Shown here one piece after another: positions 1-9,364 of a DNA stretch of 64,000 bases (positions are counted from its first letter, which is position 1; each line of letters begins with the position of its first letter). The notes below the pieces were generated by a model. It did not search any database. It was not told the origin of the DNA and saw only the letters and a program-made list of their open reading frames with translations. The DNA is from Bacteroidetes bacterium GWE2_42_24 (GTDB taxonomy: Bacteria; Bacteroidota; Bacteroidia; Bacteroidales; TTA-H9), in NCBI GenBank assembly GCA_001768515.1, contig MEOA01000004.1, positions 1-64,000 of the forward strand. Reading direction: 5' to 3'. The position numbers and the translations under genes were made by a program.

Positions 1-12
1 CTTTCCCTTTTT

Positions 13-34
13 ATAGCCACCTCGCGGTGCCTAT
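13..34 (-). other. GNRA-capped hairpin in leftward leader
   Basis: Read leftward, an ATAG-CACC arm pairs with GGTG-CTAT around a GCGA tetraloop, with one G-G mismatch. No T-run follows, so it does not look like a terminator. It lies downstream of two tandem promoters, so it is probably part of the structured 5' leader or body of a transcript off the left edge. No RNA family was recognised. Confidence 0.35.
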
Positions 35-144
35 CGCCAGAATTGGACGGGGTTTCGCTTCAAGCTTACATTAATTCTCAATATCTTCAATGAACTCTTT
101 TATCTATTTGCTTCCTTCAATCCGGAAAATCCGTTTCAGGGGTG

Positions 145-175
145 CAAAGATACGAAGTTTTTTCAAACTACTAAA
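145..175 (-). promoter_or_regulatory. Bacteroidota-type promoter, leftward (proximal)
   Basis: On the minus strand a TATCTTTG -7 box (145-152) lies 19 bases downstream of TTTA (172-175), close to the TTTG/TAnnTTTG consensus of the Bacteroidota housekeeping sigma factor. It reads leftward out of the window. Confidence 0.6.
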
Positions 176-270
176 CTTTGTCAGAAAAAAAACCGGCGCC
201 ATTTTCATTTTGCCGTTCGATTCTTTTAAAACTCTTAACTGTGATAAGAACGTTTGTTTGTTTGAGGCTG

Positions 271-303
271 CAAAGATACGGGGTAAATTTTGGTTAAACC
301 AAA
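271..303 (-). promoter_or_regulatory. Bacteroidota-type promoter, leftward (distal)
   Basis: On the minus strand TTTG (300-303) is followed after 21 bases by TATCTTTG (271-278), a full consensus match. It lies about 126 bp upstream of a second promoter of the same design. Tandem strong promoters of this kind often drive stable-RNA operons, but the transcript itself is outside the window. Confidence 0.65.
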
Positions 304-429
304 TCTTTGTCCAACTTTTTTTGATTATTTCTTAAAACTCTGGTAACCTGCGTGGAATTTTGGCGTTTTTTCAACTGCCAGAATGGCCCAACCCAATACC
401 CTTTTATCCCCACATGAGTCAAACATTAG

Positions 430-491
430 TTAAATAATTTAATAACAATTATTTAATTAAAAGGGTGGTTTATTTACACAAACCACCCTTT
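430..491 (-). terminator. Hairpin terminator downstream of pepD
   Basis: An 11-12 bp GC-containing stem (460-470 with 481-491, loop 471-480) lies about 95 bases beyond the pepD stop. Read leftward it is followed by TTTTAATTAAAT. An AT-rich 10-bp inverted repeat (430-439 with 447-456) lies directly beyond it. Confidence 0.6.
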
Positions 492-584
492 GTTCAGATA
501 GCATCATTCCAGCTCTGAATCCTTTCAATTATCAGAAATAACACTTAATTAGAATATAACTGAATGAATTACAATATATCATGC

Positions 585-2045
585 CTATTTGGGAGGAATT
601 GTAGCTAAAACTTCTAAAAGCAAATCATAGAACCTGACAACCGTACCAATATGAATTTTCTCGTCAGGGCTATGAACACCACGCAGTGTAGGACCAAAAG
701 AAACCATATCCATGGTAGGATATTTCTCAAGAAACAGACCACACTCGAGTCCGGCATGAATGGATCTTACAATAGGTTTTATTCCGAATAATCGCTCGTA
801 TGTGTCAGCAGTATGTTTCGCGATGACGGAATCCGGATTGGGTTGCCATCCGGGGTAACCATCAGAATGCTTAACATCACAACCTGCCATCAAAAACACA
901 CTTTCAACCATATTGGCTATATCAAATCGAGAAGAATTGCGGTCACTACGCTGGCTACTCGTTATCAGAATCATATTGTCATCTATAAACTTAACTGAAG
1001 CCAGATTTGTACTTGTCTCTACCATTCCCGGCATCGAATAGCTCATACTAAAGACGCCATGAGGACAAGCATAAAGGGCATTCAATAACCGGGTCTGAGC
1101 TTTGCGGTTGATGACAAACTCAGGCGTGCCTACCTTTTCAACCGACAACATCACTCCTTCATCTGTCAAGCTGAGTTCATTCCTAATATCTGCGGCATAT
1201 TTCTCGAACCGGTCAAGAAATGCCTGCTCAAAATCCTGAGGTAAAACGACTACAGCATTCGCCTCACGGGGAATAGCATTCCTCAGGTTTCCACCATCAA
1301 ACCATGCCAGCCGAAGGTCGAGATCCTGACTGTTAGTCCAGAGAAACCGGTTTAGTATTTTATTCGAATTCCCATGGCCTTTATGGATATCGTCGCCTGA
1401 ATGCCCCCCTTTTAGTCCTTTAATACTGATCCGGTAAGTGTGTGAACGTTTGGGTACAGGTTTCCTCTCATAAGCCAGGGTTGCCACTGTATCTATACCC
1501 CCGGCGCAACCGATAAATAATTCACCCTCATCCTCAGAATCGAGATTAAGCAGCGTTTCCCCCTTAAGAAAACCAGGCTCGAGAGCATTGGCTCCAGTCA
1601 ATCCGGTCTCCTCGTCTACAGTGAACAAACACTCTATAGGACCATGCTTTAGATTGGTTGCAGCAAGAATAGCCATCTGAGCAGCAATTCCAATACCATC
1701 ATCAGCTCCCAGCGTCGTTCCATTGGCTTTAACCCACTCTCCATCTACTATAGGCTGAATTGGGTCGGTGTTAAAATCGAAAGTGAGATCACTGTTCTTT
1801 TCACAGACCATATCCATATGACTCTGCAGGATGACTACCGGCCTGTCATCATAGCCCGGCGTCGCTGGTTTACAAATGACAACATTCCCAATCGTGTCAC
1901 TCCGGGTATCAAGATTAAAATTCTTTCCAAAAGCCATCAAAAAATCACGAATCTTCTCTTCTCTTTTTGATGGACGCGGAACCCGGGTTATTTGCTCGAA
2001 ATATGTCCATACATCCTTGGGCTCCAAATCACTAAGTATACTCAT
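585..2045 (-). CDS. pepD: Aminoacyl-histidine dipeptidase (PepD/M20 family)
   Basis: A 486-residue metallopeptidase of the M20 family, PepD (cytosol non-specific dipeptidase) branch, which hydrolyses Xaa-His and other dipeptides in the cytoplasm. Visible zinc-site motifs are QSHMDMV (His76, Asp78), GADDGIG (Asp115) and DEETG (Glu145/Glu146). A HAGLECGLF segment near the C-terminus is also typical. The length matches the family. I prefer the ATG at 2045: the reading frame extends two codons further only through a TTG. There is no signal peptide. A -7 box at 2107-2114 and a hairpin at 460-491 suggest a single-gene transcript. Confidence 0.93.
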   Translation of the reverse strand: MSILSDLEPKDVWTYFEQITRVPRPSKREEKIRDFLMAFGKNFNLDTRSDTIGNVVICKPATPGYDDRPVVILQSHMDMVCEKNSDLTFDFNTDPIQPIVDGEWVKANGTTLGADDGIGIAAQMAILAATNLKHGPIECLFTVDEETGLTGANALEPGFLKGETLLNLDSEDEGELFIGCAGGIDTVATLAYERKPVPKRSHTYRISIKGLKGGHSGDDIHKGHGNSNKILNRFLWTNSQDLDLRLAWFDGGNLRNAIPREANAVVVLPQDFEQAFLDRFEKYAADIRNELSLTDEGVMLSVEKVGTPEFVINRKAQTRLLNALYACPHGVFSMSYSMPGMVETSTNLASVKFIDDNMILITSSQRSDRNSSRFDIANMVESVFLMAGCDVKHSDGYPGWQPNPDSVIAKHTADTYERLFGIKPIVRSIHAGLECGLFLEKYPTMDMVSFGPTLRGVHSPDEKIHIGTVVRFYDLLLEVLATIPPK

Positions 2046-2106
2046 AAACAAATTTTTATAGGGTTAAAATTGATACAATAGTCTCTCATCTTAAATCGGA
2101 ACGCTG

Positions 2107-2114
2107 CAAAGGTA
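2107..2114 (-). promoter_or_regulatory. -7 box of the pepD promoter
   Basis: TACCTTTG on the minus strand matches TAnnTTTG. It lies 62 bases upstream of the pepD start. No convincing -33 box was found at the usual spacing. Confidence 0.45.
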
Positions 2115-2473
2115 TAAATGTATAAGACAACTGACTATACCTGAATAAAAATATTACTTCGCCTAAAAATCTATCTCAAAATACTTCAACAACAAGCATT
2201 TTCAGCCTCTATTCGGCTGTTGGGACACTGTAACAAACTAATTCATTTACAAAAACGGTATTCATTTATGCGTCAATGATGTAAAGTTTTGTATTTTCGC
2301 AGCCGTAAGGTCAACGCTATTCTGAGATGTAACCATTAACCGCAAGCGGATTGAACTTTCAGACTAGTTGGAAGTTACTATTTTCGACGAATCTTTATTC
2401 CTTTTTTATTCATTTTTTCATTCATTTACAAGAAGGCTCCAACTAAGTTGATATACAATAACATATTCAATCT
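2115..2473. other. Intergenic region, pepD / secreted protein gene
   Basis: No gene was found. A TATTTTCG at 2292-2299 is a one-mismatch -7 box reading rightward. If used, it would give the downstream gene a leader of about 170 bases. An imperfect inverted repeat (TAGTTGGA near 2365 with TCCAACTA near 2436) lies inside that leader. Confidence 0.3.
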
Positions 2474-5092
2474 ATGAATAAATTATCTTTGATCATCGGG
2501 ATGATGTTGCTATCGTCCCTTAACCTGTTGTCACAGGATTTACAAGACCGTATCAAGCCTGAATTTTCGGCGAAGGCTATATACTCAGACGTTTCTATTC
2601 CGCTGAGAGATATGGTACCATTAACCCCAACGATGAACGGACGCCCATGGAAAGATGGCGTGGTAAAGAACATCTTCAGAGCACCAGAACCTGAATTAAA
2701 GAATATTCCCGATGCCGTTGTCCAGAAAAAAATGGGCTCTATCAAAGCCCTCAACTCAGTTGGCCCCAACTTCAACGGTCTGGGTAACTCAAGTAATGTA
2801 ATGCCTCCTGACACTGATGGTGATGTGGGGCCAAACCATTACTTCCAGATGATCAATATGTCGTTTCAAATCTGGGATAAATCAGGCAATTCTCTCTATG
2901 GTCCCGCCCTTAATAAAACCATCTGGCAGGGATTTCCCGGACCATGGGCAAACAGTAACGATGGAGACCCTATAGTTCTTTACGATGAATATGCAGATCG
3001 TTGGCTCGCCAGCCAGTTTGCGCTCCCCAACTACCCCAATGGCCCTTTCTACATCATGATTGCCATTAGCCAGACTTCAGACCCTACAGGATCATGGTAT
3101 CGGTATGGTTATCAGTTTACGGATATGCCTGACTATCCCAAATTCGGTGTTTGGAATGATGCTTATACGATGACTGCCAACCGCTTTACCTCCGGCTCAA
3201 CTAACTATACCGGAACAGCTGCCGTTGCTTTTGACCGCGTAAAAATGCTTGCTGGTGACCCAAATGCCGAGATGATTTATTTTCCAATGTCATCCAGTCA
3301 GGAACCTTATAGTATGCAGCCAGCCGATGCCGATGGAACTGCGCCTCCCGCTGGATCCCCTGCCTACTTTGGTTACATCAAGAGTCCTTCCAAATTTGTG
3401 GTTTACCATATGACTCTCGACTGGAATAACACAGCAAACTCAGTTTTTGAACTCGATACAAACATTCCAGTTACATCCTGGAGCACTTCTATTTCAGGTA
3501 TTCCACAGCCCGGAACAAGCAAAAAACTTGATGCTATTACCGACCGTCTGATGTTCAGACTTCAATATCGCAACTTCGGCTCTTACCAGACAATGGTTAC
3601 CAACCATACTGTCAGTGTTAGTGGTGTAGCAGGTGTCAGATGGTATGAATTCCGCAAAACAGGAAGTGGCCCCTGGGCTTTGTATCAGCAAGGAACATAT
3701 TCTCCCGATAATGTAAACCGTTGGATGGGCAGTGTCGCCATGGATGCCAACGGTAACATCGCGCTGGGTTATTCCGTTTCCAATTCTACCGTTTATCCCG
3801 GGGTACGTTTCACCGGAAGAATGAATGGCGACCCGCTGGGTGAAATGACCATCGCAGAAGAAGATATAATCGTCGGAACAGGAAGTCAGACTGGTGGTTT
3901 TATGGGCAATGGCCGTTGGGGAGACTACAGCGCCATGACAATCGATCCTTCAGCTCCCAATACATTCTGGTATACCACTGAGTATATGCAAAATACCAGC
4001 AGCCAGAACTGGAAAACCCGTATTGCTAAGTTTAACTTTGATCAGGTGTTCGGATTAACAATTACTGCTTCAAACGATTCAGTCTGTGCTGGCGACAGTG
4101 CACAATTAATCGTAGCTGGTGTTGGTGGTTCCGGCACATATTCCTACAACTGGTCTTCCACGCCTTCAGGCTTCTCTTCTACCGATGACACGCTTTGGGT
4201 CAAACCAGAAGCCAACACATACTATGTTTGCGAGATTAACGATGGCTCAAATACAGCCATTGACAGTGTACTGATTACTGTGGTTTCACCAGCTACCGCT
4301 GTAGCCGGAGCTGATCAGGTAACTTGCAGTAACCTTGCAGTTACACTGAATGGTATTGCAACAAATGCTGAATCGACCCTCTGGACCAGTGCCGGCAATG
4401 GCACCTTCAGCAATCCGTTGGCCTCCTCTTCAACCTATACTCCTGGCTCTGCCGACATCATCAATGGATCAGTAATTCTCACCTTTACAGCTTCAGGTTA
4501 CCTCGATTGTAATGATGCTACCGACCAACTTACACTTACTGTCCATTCACAACCTGTTGTGAATGCCGGAGCCGACAGTCTCGTTTGTACCAACTGGCTG
4601 CCTTTCATTTGTACACCCACGGTTTCAGACGGAAACAATATCATCTGGACATCCCTGGGCGACGGTATTTTTGCCGATCCTACCATTCTGGCCGCCGTTT
4701 ACACACCAGGTACCGAAGACCTTGCCACAGGCGAAGTTGAACTTGTTGTATCTGTCGACGCCATTGCACCATGTACCGGCACGGATGTTGACACTGTTAA
4801 ACTCACTTTTAGTCCCTGCACAGGCATCCAGAATCACCTTACCGGTGCTACCCTGTCTATCATGCCTAACCCGACTTCAGGCCTGTTCAACCTTGTTGCT
4901 ACCGGATTAAACCCGACGAAATCGACCATTACCATCAGTACTACAACCGGAAATATTGCATGGAGTGAAACCATCGACCACGATCAGTCCATCATTAAAA
5001 AGCTTGATCTGCGTCAACTGACCAAAGGGATATACTTCCTGAGACTTACCAATGAAAAAGGCAGTATCAGCAAGAAAATCATCCTTAACTAG
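2474..5092 (+). CDS. Secreted protein with T9SS type A sorting domain
   Basis: An 872-residue exported protein. Residues 1-21 form a Sec signal peptide (LIIGMMLLSSLNLLS core). Residues ~90-520 form one large domain with DTDGDVGPNHYFQ and NGRWGDYSAMTIDP motifs, a type common in secreted Bacteroidota proteins of unknown function. Residues ~530-790 hold Ig/PKD-like modules with paired cysteines. The last ~70 residues carry the LSIMPNPTSG start and GIYFLRL core of a type A T9SS sorting tail. It is therefore probably carried across the outer membrane and released or surface-attached. The substrate is unknown. It is a single gene with a strong terminator at 5112-5146. Confidence 0.85.
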   Translation: MNKLSLIIGMMLLSSLNLLSQDLQDRIKPEFSAKAIYSDVSIPLRDMVPLTPTMNGRPWKDGVVKNIFRAPEPELKNIPDAVVQKKMGSIKALNSVGPNFNGLGNSSNVMPPDTDGDVGPNHYFQMINMSFQIWDKSGNSLYGPALNKTIWQGFPGPWANSNDGDPIVLYDEYADRWLASQFALPNYPNGPFYIMIAISQTSDPTGSWYRYGYQFTDMPDYPKFGVWNDAYTMTANRFTSGSTNYTGTAAVAFDRVKMLAGDPNAEMIYFPMSSSQEPYSMQPADADGTAPPAGSPAYFGYIKSPSKFVVYHMTLDWNNTANSVFELDTNIPVTSWSTSISGIPQPGTSKKLDAITDRLMFRLQYRNFGSYQTMVTNHTVSVSGVAGVRWYEFRKTGSGPWALYQQGTYSPDNVNRWMGSVAMDANGNIALGYSVSNSTVYPGVRFTGRMNGDPLGEMTIAEEDIIVGTGSQTGGFMGNGRWGDYSAMTIDPSAPNTFWYTTEYMQNTSSQNWKTRIAKFNFDQVFGLTITASNDSVCAGDSAQLIVAGVGGSGTYSYNWSSTPSGFSSTDDTLWVKPEANTYYVCEINDGSNTAIDSVLITVVSPATAVAGADQVTCSNLAVTLNGIATNAESTLWTSAGNGTFSNPLASSSTYTPGSADIINGSVILTFTASGYLDCNDATDQLTLTVHSQPVVNAGADSLVCTNWLPFICTPTVSDGNNIIWTSLGDGIFADPTILAAVYTPGTEDLATGEVELVVSVDAIAPCTGTDVDTVKLTFSPCTGIQNHLTGATLSIMPNPTSGLFNLVATGLNPTKSTITISTTTGNIAWSETIDHDQSIIKKLDLRQLTKGIYFLRLTNEKGSISKKIILN

Positions 5093-5111
5093 ACGATTTT
5101 AAATAATCCAG

Positions 5112-5146
5112 ACGGGGTGCTGCAGCTAAGCAGCGCCCCGTTTTTT
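5112..5146 (+). terminator. Rho-independent terminator
   Basis: A 12-bp GC-rich stem (5112-5123 with 5130-5141, one internal mismatch) with a 6-base loop is followed by a run of six T. It ends the transcript of the T9SS protein gene. Confidence 0.85.
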
Positions 5147-5165
5147 CATCTATAAACTTCTCTCT

Positions 5166-5609
5166 ATGAACCAGGAAATTGAAATCAGTACACTGAAAGA
5201 GCGACTCGATGAGGTGCTAATCTTTCACTATCTATCCGAAAAAGCGTACTGGGCGAAAGGCAGGTCGCTTCAAACTATCCTTAAAACAATTGCCAATTCA
5301 TTTACTTTCGGGGTCTATAAACAAAGTAAGCAAATCGGCTTCGCCAGAGTCATTACTGATTATACAACCTTCTACTATCTTTGTGACGTGTTTATTATAC
5401 CATCAGAAGCTGGTAATGGCTATGGTAAAAAGCTTACCGAATACGTTGTAAATCACCCATTACTTGCCGGATGCCGGGGATCGCTCATGACCGGTGATGC
5501 GCATGGGCTGTATGAGCAATTTGGGTTTAGAATCGACCCGGATATTGGCTCAAAATACATGGTCCGCCAACCTGATGCCATCAACACCCCATCAGAATTG
5601 AATGACTAA
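5166..5609 (+). CDS. GNAT family N-acetyltransferase
   Basis: A 147-residue single-domain acetyltransferase of the GNAT fold, expected to move an acetyl group from acetyl-CoA to an unidentified amine. The acetyl-CoA loop is visible as EAGNGYGKKL (~residues 79-88), after the strand containing CDVFIIP. A GLYEQFGF segment close to the end is the usual late GNAT helix and strand. No signal peptide. It begins 20 bases after the preceding terminator and lies 34 bases before the flavin reductase-like gene, so the next genes may be co-transcribed with it. The substrate cannot be deduced. Confidence 0.8.
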   Translation: MNQEIEISTLKERLDEVLIFHYLSEKAYWAKGRSLQTILKTIANSFTFGVYKQSKQIGFARVITDYTTFYYLCDVFIIPSEAGNGYGKKLTEYVVNHPLLAGCRGSLMTGDAHGLYEQFGFRIDPDIGSKYMVRQPDAINTPSELND

Positions 5610-5643
5610 TTCGAACCCAACAGACCAGAAATAGTATAATGCC

Positions 5644-6285
5644 ATGCGCTATCAATGCACCGTTTTGAAGAATGAACTTCTGGCCCCGGGTGTCCATCTG
5701 ATTTCTTTTGAAAAATGCTTTCCTTTCAAGGCAGGACAAATGGTAACCATTGCCCTGTCAGTTAACGGACCAAAACGGCTCTATAGCATAGCCTCGGGGG
5801 AACCGGAGGCCGTAATGTCTGTCATCTTCGATATCAAACCAGAAGGGGCATTAACCCCGCCTTTCGCCCTGATAAAACCCGGCGACACCATTTTCTGTAG
5901 TCAACCTCAGGGTTCCTTCCTTGGATCAGAGGAACCGGCATTCTGGATTGCATCCGGAACAGGTATAGCCCCTTTCAGGTCGATGTTTCGTACCGGATTA
6001 TCAAGCAACAAAACACTGATACACGGTGGCCGGTTCCTGTATTCGTTTTACTTTCAGGATGAACTTATTGCAATGAAACATAACTATATCCGGTGTTGCA
6101 CACAAGAATCCGGTGCCGGAATATTCGAGGGAAGGCTCACCCGATACCTTCGTGAAACACCCCTGCCCGTCTTGGGCTTCAAGTATTATCTTTGTGGAAG
6201 TGCGGAAATGGTAGTCGATACCCGCGACTTGCTCATTAGCCGAAGTATCCCTTTTGAAAATATCATCTCTGAAATATATTTCTAA
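5644..6285 (+). CDS. FAD/NAD(P)-binding oxidoreductase, ferredoxin-NADP reductase type
   Basis: A 213-residue protein with the two-domain plan of ferredoxin-NADP+ reductases. The N-terminal flavin domain shows RLYSIAS (~residues 45-51), the RxYS motif that holds FAD. The second domain shows GTGIAPF (~residues 105-111), the nucleotide-pyrophosphate loop, and YYLCGSAEMV. It is short for the family (usually 240-260). Like many Bacteroidota versions it should move electrons between NAD(P)H and a flavodoxin, ferredoxin or similar carrier. It ends 3 bases before rlmN, a radical-SAM enzyme that needs low-potential electrons. Supplying RlmN is a possible but unproven role. Confidence 0.75.
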   Translation: MRYQCTVLKNELLAPGVHLISFEKCFPFKAGQMVTIALSVNGPKRLYSIASGEPEAVMSVIFDIKPEGALTPPFALIKPGDTIFCSQPQGSFLGSEEPAFWIASGTGIAPFRSMFRTGLSSNKTLIHGGRFLYSFYFQDELIAMKHNYIRCCTQESGAGIFEGRLTRYLRETPLPVLGFKYYLCGSAEMVVDTRDLLISRSIPFENIISEIYF

Positions 6286-6288
6286 CCC

Positions 6289-7323
6289 ATGGAAAGCCTC
6301 TTTGGAAAAACCCTTGCCCAACTTACACAGATAGCAATTAACAATGGCCTGCCCAAATTTACCGGCCGGCAAATGGCGGAATGGCTCTACAAAAAACAGA
6401 TTGCCAACATCAGCGACATGACCAACATTGCCAAACAGGGACGCGAACGATTAGAAGTGAAATATACCGTTGGCCTTACACCACCTATAAAAGTACAGAC
6501 GTCAACTGATGGCACAAAAAAATACCTCTATACTCATGGTTCAAGAGGGTTTATAGAGGCAGCCTACATTCCCGACGATGACCGTGCCACACTATGTGTT
6601 TCTTCCCAGGTAGGATGTAAAATGGGCTGTCTGTTTTGTATGACGGGAAAACAGGGCTTTCAGACCCACCTCACTGCAGGTGAAATTCTAAACCAAATCC
6701 GAAGCCTTCCCGAACGCGATCAATTAACCAATGTAGTTTACATGGGCATGGGCGAACCGCTCGATAATCCTGACGAAGTGCTGCAAAGCCTTGAGGTGCT
6801 CACTGCCGGATGGGGATATGCCTGGAGCCCAAAACGCATTACCGTCTCCACCATCGGCATCATTCCAGCCATGAAAAGATTTCTCAGCGAAAGCGATTGT
6901 CATCTGGCCATAAGCCTCCATACACCTTTTGAGGATGAGCGCCGTAAACTGATGCCCATCGAAAATGTGTACCACCTCCACGACGTAATTGATGCTGTAA
7001 AGGAATGGGATTGGACTCACCAAAGAAGAATATCGTTCGAATATATTGTGTTTGGGGGCCTCAACGACACCCCGCGTCATGTCAATGAATTGGTTCGCAT
7101 CCTTAATGGAATCAAATGCCGCATCAACCTCATCCGATTCCACCCGATTCCCGACACGCCTCTGCATGGAACAGATGAAGCAACACTTCAGTACTTCAAA
7201 ACCAGACTCAATGAAAAAGGTGTCCTATGCACAATCAGGGCATCCCGCGGTCAAGACATCTATGCCGCCTGTGGATTGTTATCCACGAAAGAATTAATGT
7301 CGCATGAACAGAAAGACTATTAA
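6289..7323 (+). CDS. rlmN: 23S rRNA (adenine-2503-C2)-methyltransferase RlmN
   Basis: A 344-residue radical-SAM enzyme that methylates C2 of A2503 in 23S rRNA and, in characterised members, A37 of some tRNAs. The CxxxCxxC cluster is at Cys110, Cys114 and Cys117 (GCKMGCLFCMTG). The GMGEPLDN SAM-binding motif follows. The C-terminal cysteine that forms the protein-RNA adduct is in the AACGLLS segment (Cys328). Length and order match the family. It starts 3 bases after the reductase gene, so the two are very probably co-transcribed. Confidence 0.95.
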   Translation: MESLFGKTLAQLTQIAINNGLPKFTGRQMAEWLYKKQIANISDMTNIAKQGRERLEVKYTVGLTPPIKVQTSTDGTKKYLYTHGSRGFIEAAYIPDDDRATLCVSSQVGCKMGCLFCMTGKQGFQTHLTAGEILNQIRSLPERDQLTNVVYMGMGEPLDNPDEVLQSLEVLTAGWGYAWSPKRITVSTIGIIPAMKRFLSESDCHLAISLHTPFEDERRKLMPIENVYHLHDVIDAVKEWDWTHQRRISFEYIVFGGLNDTPRHVNELVRILNGIKCRINLIRFHPIPDTPLHGTDEATLQYFKTRLNEKGVLCTIRASRGQDIYAACGLLSTKELMSHEQKDY

Positions 7324-7492
7324 GCCTGCCCATTTGAGTCAACTGACTTAACATAGCCATAGTAACGGAAAGACTCTTAGTCCTTCGGGAGGATTATTCT
7401 CTTTATTCGGATAAGTGCCAGCTAAAAAGTGAATTATACCGCCCATAAGCGGCATTTTTCACCTATATTTATAGTTCTTAAACAAATTGTAC

Positions 7493-9364
7493 ATGAGTAC
7501 CACCATCAATCGCTGGCCCATCAGGTTTTATTCCGATCCAAAACGGGTGATAGCCAGGTTTTTCTATCCTGGTTCTGAAATCCGAATACAGTCGATCATC
7601 CAAAAAGTTACAGAAATGCCTGAAGAGGCTGCCCGTTTAACACTTAATCAATCGTTACGTGACTTCTCTTCACGGCACCGGAACATTTCAAAAATCTATC
7701 AGCGTCATTTTGATCGCATTAGTGCAATCATGGACGGAAGGGCTGGTGATCTCTCCATCCTGACTGATTCCAAAAAACTCTTGATTGGGGCCTATTTTAC
7801 CTCGGAGTACTCGATCGAATCGGCTGCATTCTTCAACCCTTCGATGGTTGAAGATCCCGACCAAACTGGTTTGATGGAAGGTCAAAAACGGGTGATCATC
7901 AGTTTCAGGGCTACCGGTGAAGGGCACATATCATCCATTGTATTCAGGGGGGGCATCCTCGATGCCGATAATACCCTACACCTCATCCCCACCGGGCGAT
8001 TAGTTGATCAGGCAGAAGCTGTGAGAAACTACATATACTCCAAGGAGGCTTTCTGCTCTAAACTCTCTGAAATGCATGCCGATGATGAGATGGTTAAACA
8101 GGTGATGTCAAAACTAAAACCCGAATTCGACTACAAAGAACTCTACAGCGCGATCGATGAAGTAGATCATGAATTTCATCCAAACGAAGCACAACTAAAA
8201 ATCCTGCAGACAATCAGTTGGCTGGGCGATTCACACTACGAAATTTCTTTCTCTCTCGATACCGGGATCTCCGACAGGGTGATCTTCCCGATTGCAGCCG
8301 CCGAAAGCAATGGCATCGAAGATGCCCGCTTCGTAAAATTTACCGACGATGACGGACTTGTACGCTATTATGCCACCTACACCGCCTACAATGGGCTAAC
8401 CATCATGACTAAGCTCATTGAAACAAAAGATTTTTACAATTTTAAGGTGATGCCAATTCATGGCGAGAATGCGCAGAATAAAGGTATGGCATTGTTTCCC
8501 CGGAAAATTCATGGCAAATACGCTATGCTGTCGCGCATTGACGGTGTAAACAACTATATTATGTTCTCCGACAATATAAACCGGTGGCATGAAACAAACC
8601 TGTTACAGGAACCTAATTTCCCCTGGGAGTTTATTCAGGTGGGTAATTGCGGTTCACCTATCGAAACTGAATATGGATGGCTTGTCATCACACATGGCGT
8701 GGGGACTATGCGTAAATACGCCATCAGCGCTATACTTCTCGACCTTGACGACCCGACTCAGGTAATCGGACAACTTACCGAGCCGCTGATCACTCCAAAT
8801 GAAGAGGAACGTGAGGGTTACGTGCCTAATGTCGTCTATTCCTGCGGATCGATCATCAACAACAATGAACTGGTGCTGCCATATGCCATGTCTGATACCG
8901 CTTCTACCTACGCTACCATCTCTATGAAGGAATTACTTACCAACCTGATGCCTTCTGACCTTAAGCGTGGCCGTCCCGGAACAAAACTGTCGAAAGGCCG
9001 GGTTCTGGTGGTGGATGATGAGGTAATCAACCAAAAGGCGATTGCTTCAATCCTTAAAAGTGATGGATACGATGTGGAAATTGCCCCGGATGGAATTATT
9101 GCCCTCATGCAAATAGGGAAGGAAAAATTTGATGTAATCCTCTCCGACATTGCCATGCCTAACTTCGATGGCTACCAAATGCTGGAATTCATCAAGGAAA
9201 ACAACATCGACATACCTGTAATTTTCTTGTCGGGTCATACCAGCCCCGAAGACGAAACAAAAGGCTTACAGCTTGGCGCCATCGATTATATCAAAAAACC
9301 AATCGATAGGAATCTCTTACTCGCCCGCCTTGATAAATTATTCGCCAATCACATTAAAAAATAA
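7493..9364 (+). CDS. GH130-like glycoside phosphorylase fused to a receiver (REC) domain
   Basis: A 623-residue two-part protein. Residues ~1-495 resemble GH130 beta-mannoside phosphorylases and related hydrolases: the five-bladed propeller strands include GIEDARFVKF, LFPRKIHGKYAMLSRIDG and a late ITHGVG...YAISAILLDL stretch. Residues ~503-623 are a complete response-regulator receiver domain, with VVDDE (Asp508-Asp509), SDIAMPNFDGY (phospho-acceptor Asp552) and a KKP lysine. No output domain follows. I take the ATG at 7493; a TTG two codons earlier is also in frame. It overlaps the opposite-strand glycosyltransferase gene by 11 bases. The REC domain may gate the phosphorylase through phosphorylation or binding. 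No kinase is adjacent. Confidence 0.8.
   Translation: MSTTINRWPIRFYSDPKRVIARFFYPGSEIRIQSIIQKVTEMPEEAARLTLNQSLRDFSSRHRNISKIYQRHFDRISAIMDGRAGDLSILTDSKKLLIGAYFTSEYSIESAAFFNPSMVEDPDQTGLMEGQKRVIISFRATGEGHISSIVFRGGILDADNTLHLIPTGRLVDQAEAVRNYIYSKEAFCSKLSEMHADDEMVKQVMSKLKPEFDYKELYSAIDEVDHEFHPNEAQLKILQTISWLGDSHYEISFSLDTGISDRVIFPIAAAESNGIEDARFVKFTDDDGLVRYYATYTAYNGLTIMTKLIETKDFYNFKVMPIHGENAQNKGMALFPRKIHGKYAMLSRIDGVNNYIMFSDNINRWHETNLLQEPNFPWEFIQVGNCGSPIETEYGWLVITHGVGTMRKYAISAILLDLDDPTQVIGQLTEPLITPNEEEREGYVPNVVYSCGSIINNNELVLPYAMSDTASTYATISMKELLTNLMPSDLKRGRPGTKLSKGRVLVVDDEVINQKAIASILKSDGYDVEIAPDGIIALMQIGKEKFDVILSDIAMPNFDGYQMLEFIKENNIDIPVIFLSGHTSPEDETKGLQLGAIDYIKKPIDRNLLLARLDKLFANHIKK

Noticed and set aside
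90-335. Open frame of 81 codons at the left edge, plus strand
   Set aside because: It runs through two leftward consensus promoters, has low-complexity codon use and matches no recognisable protein.
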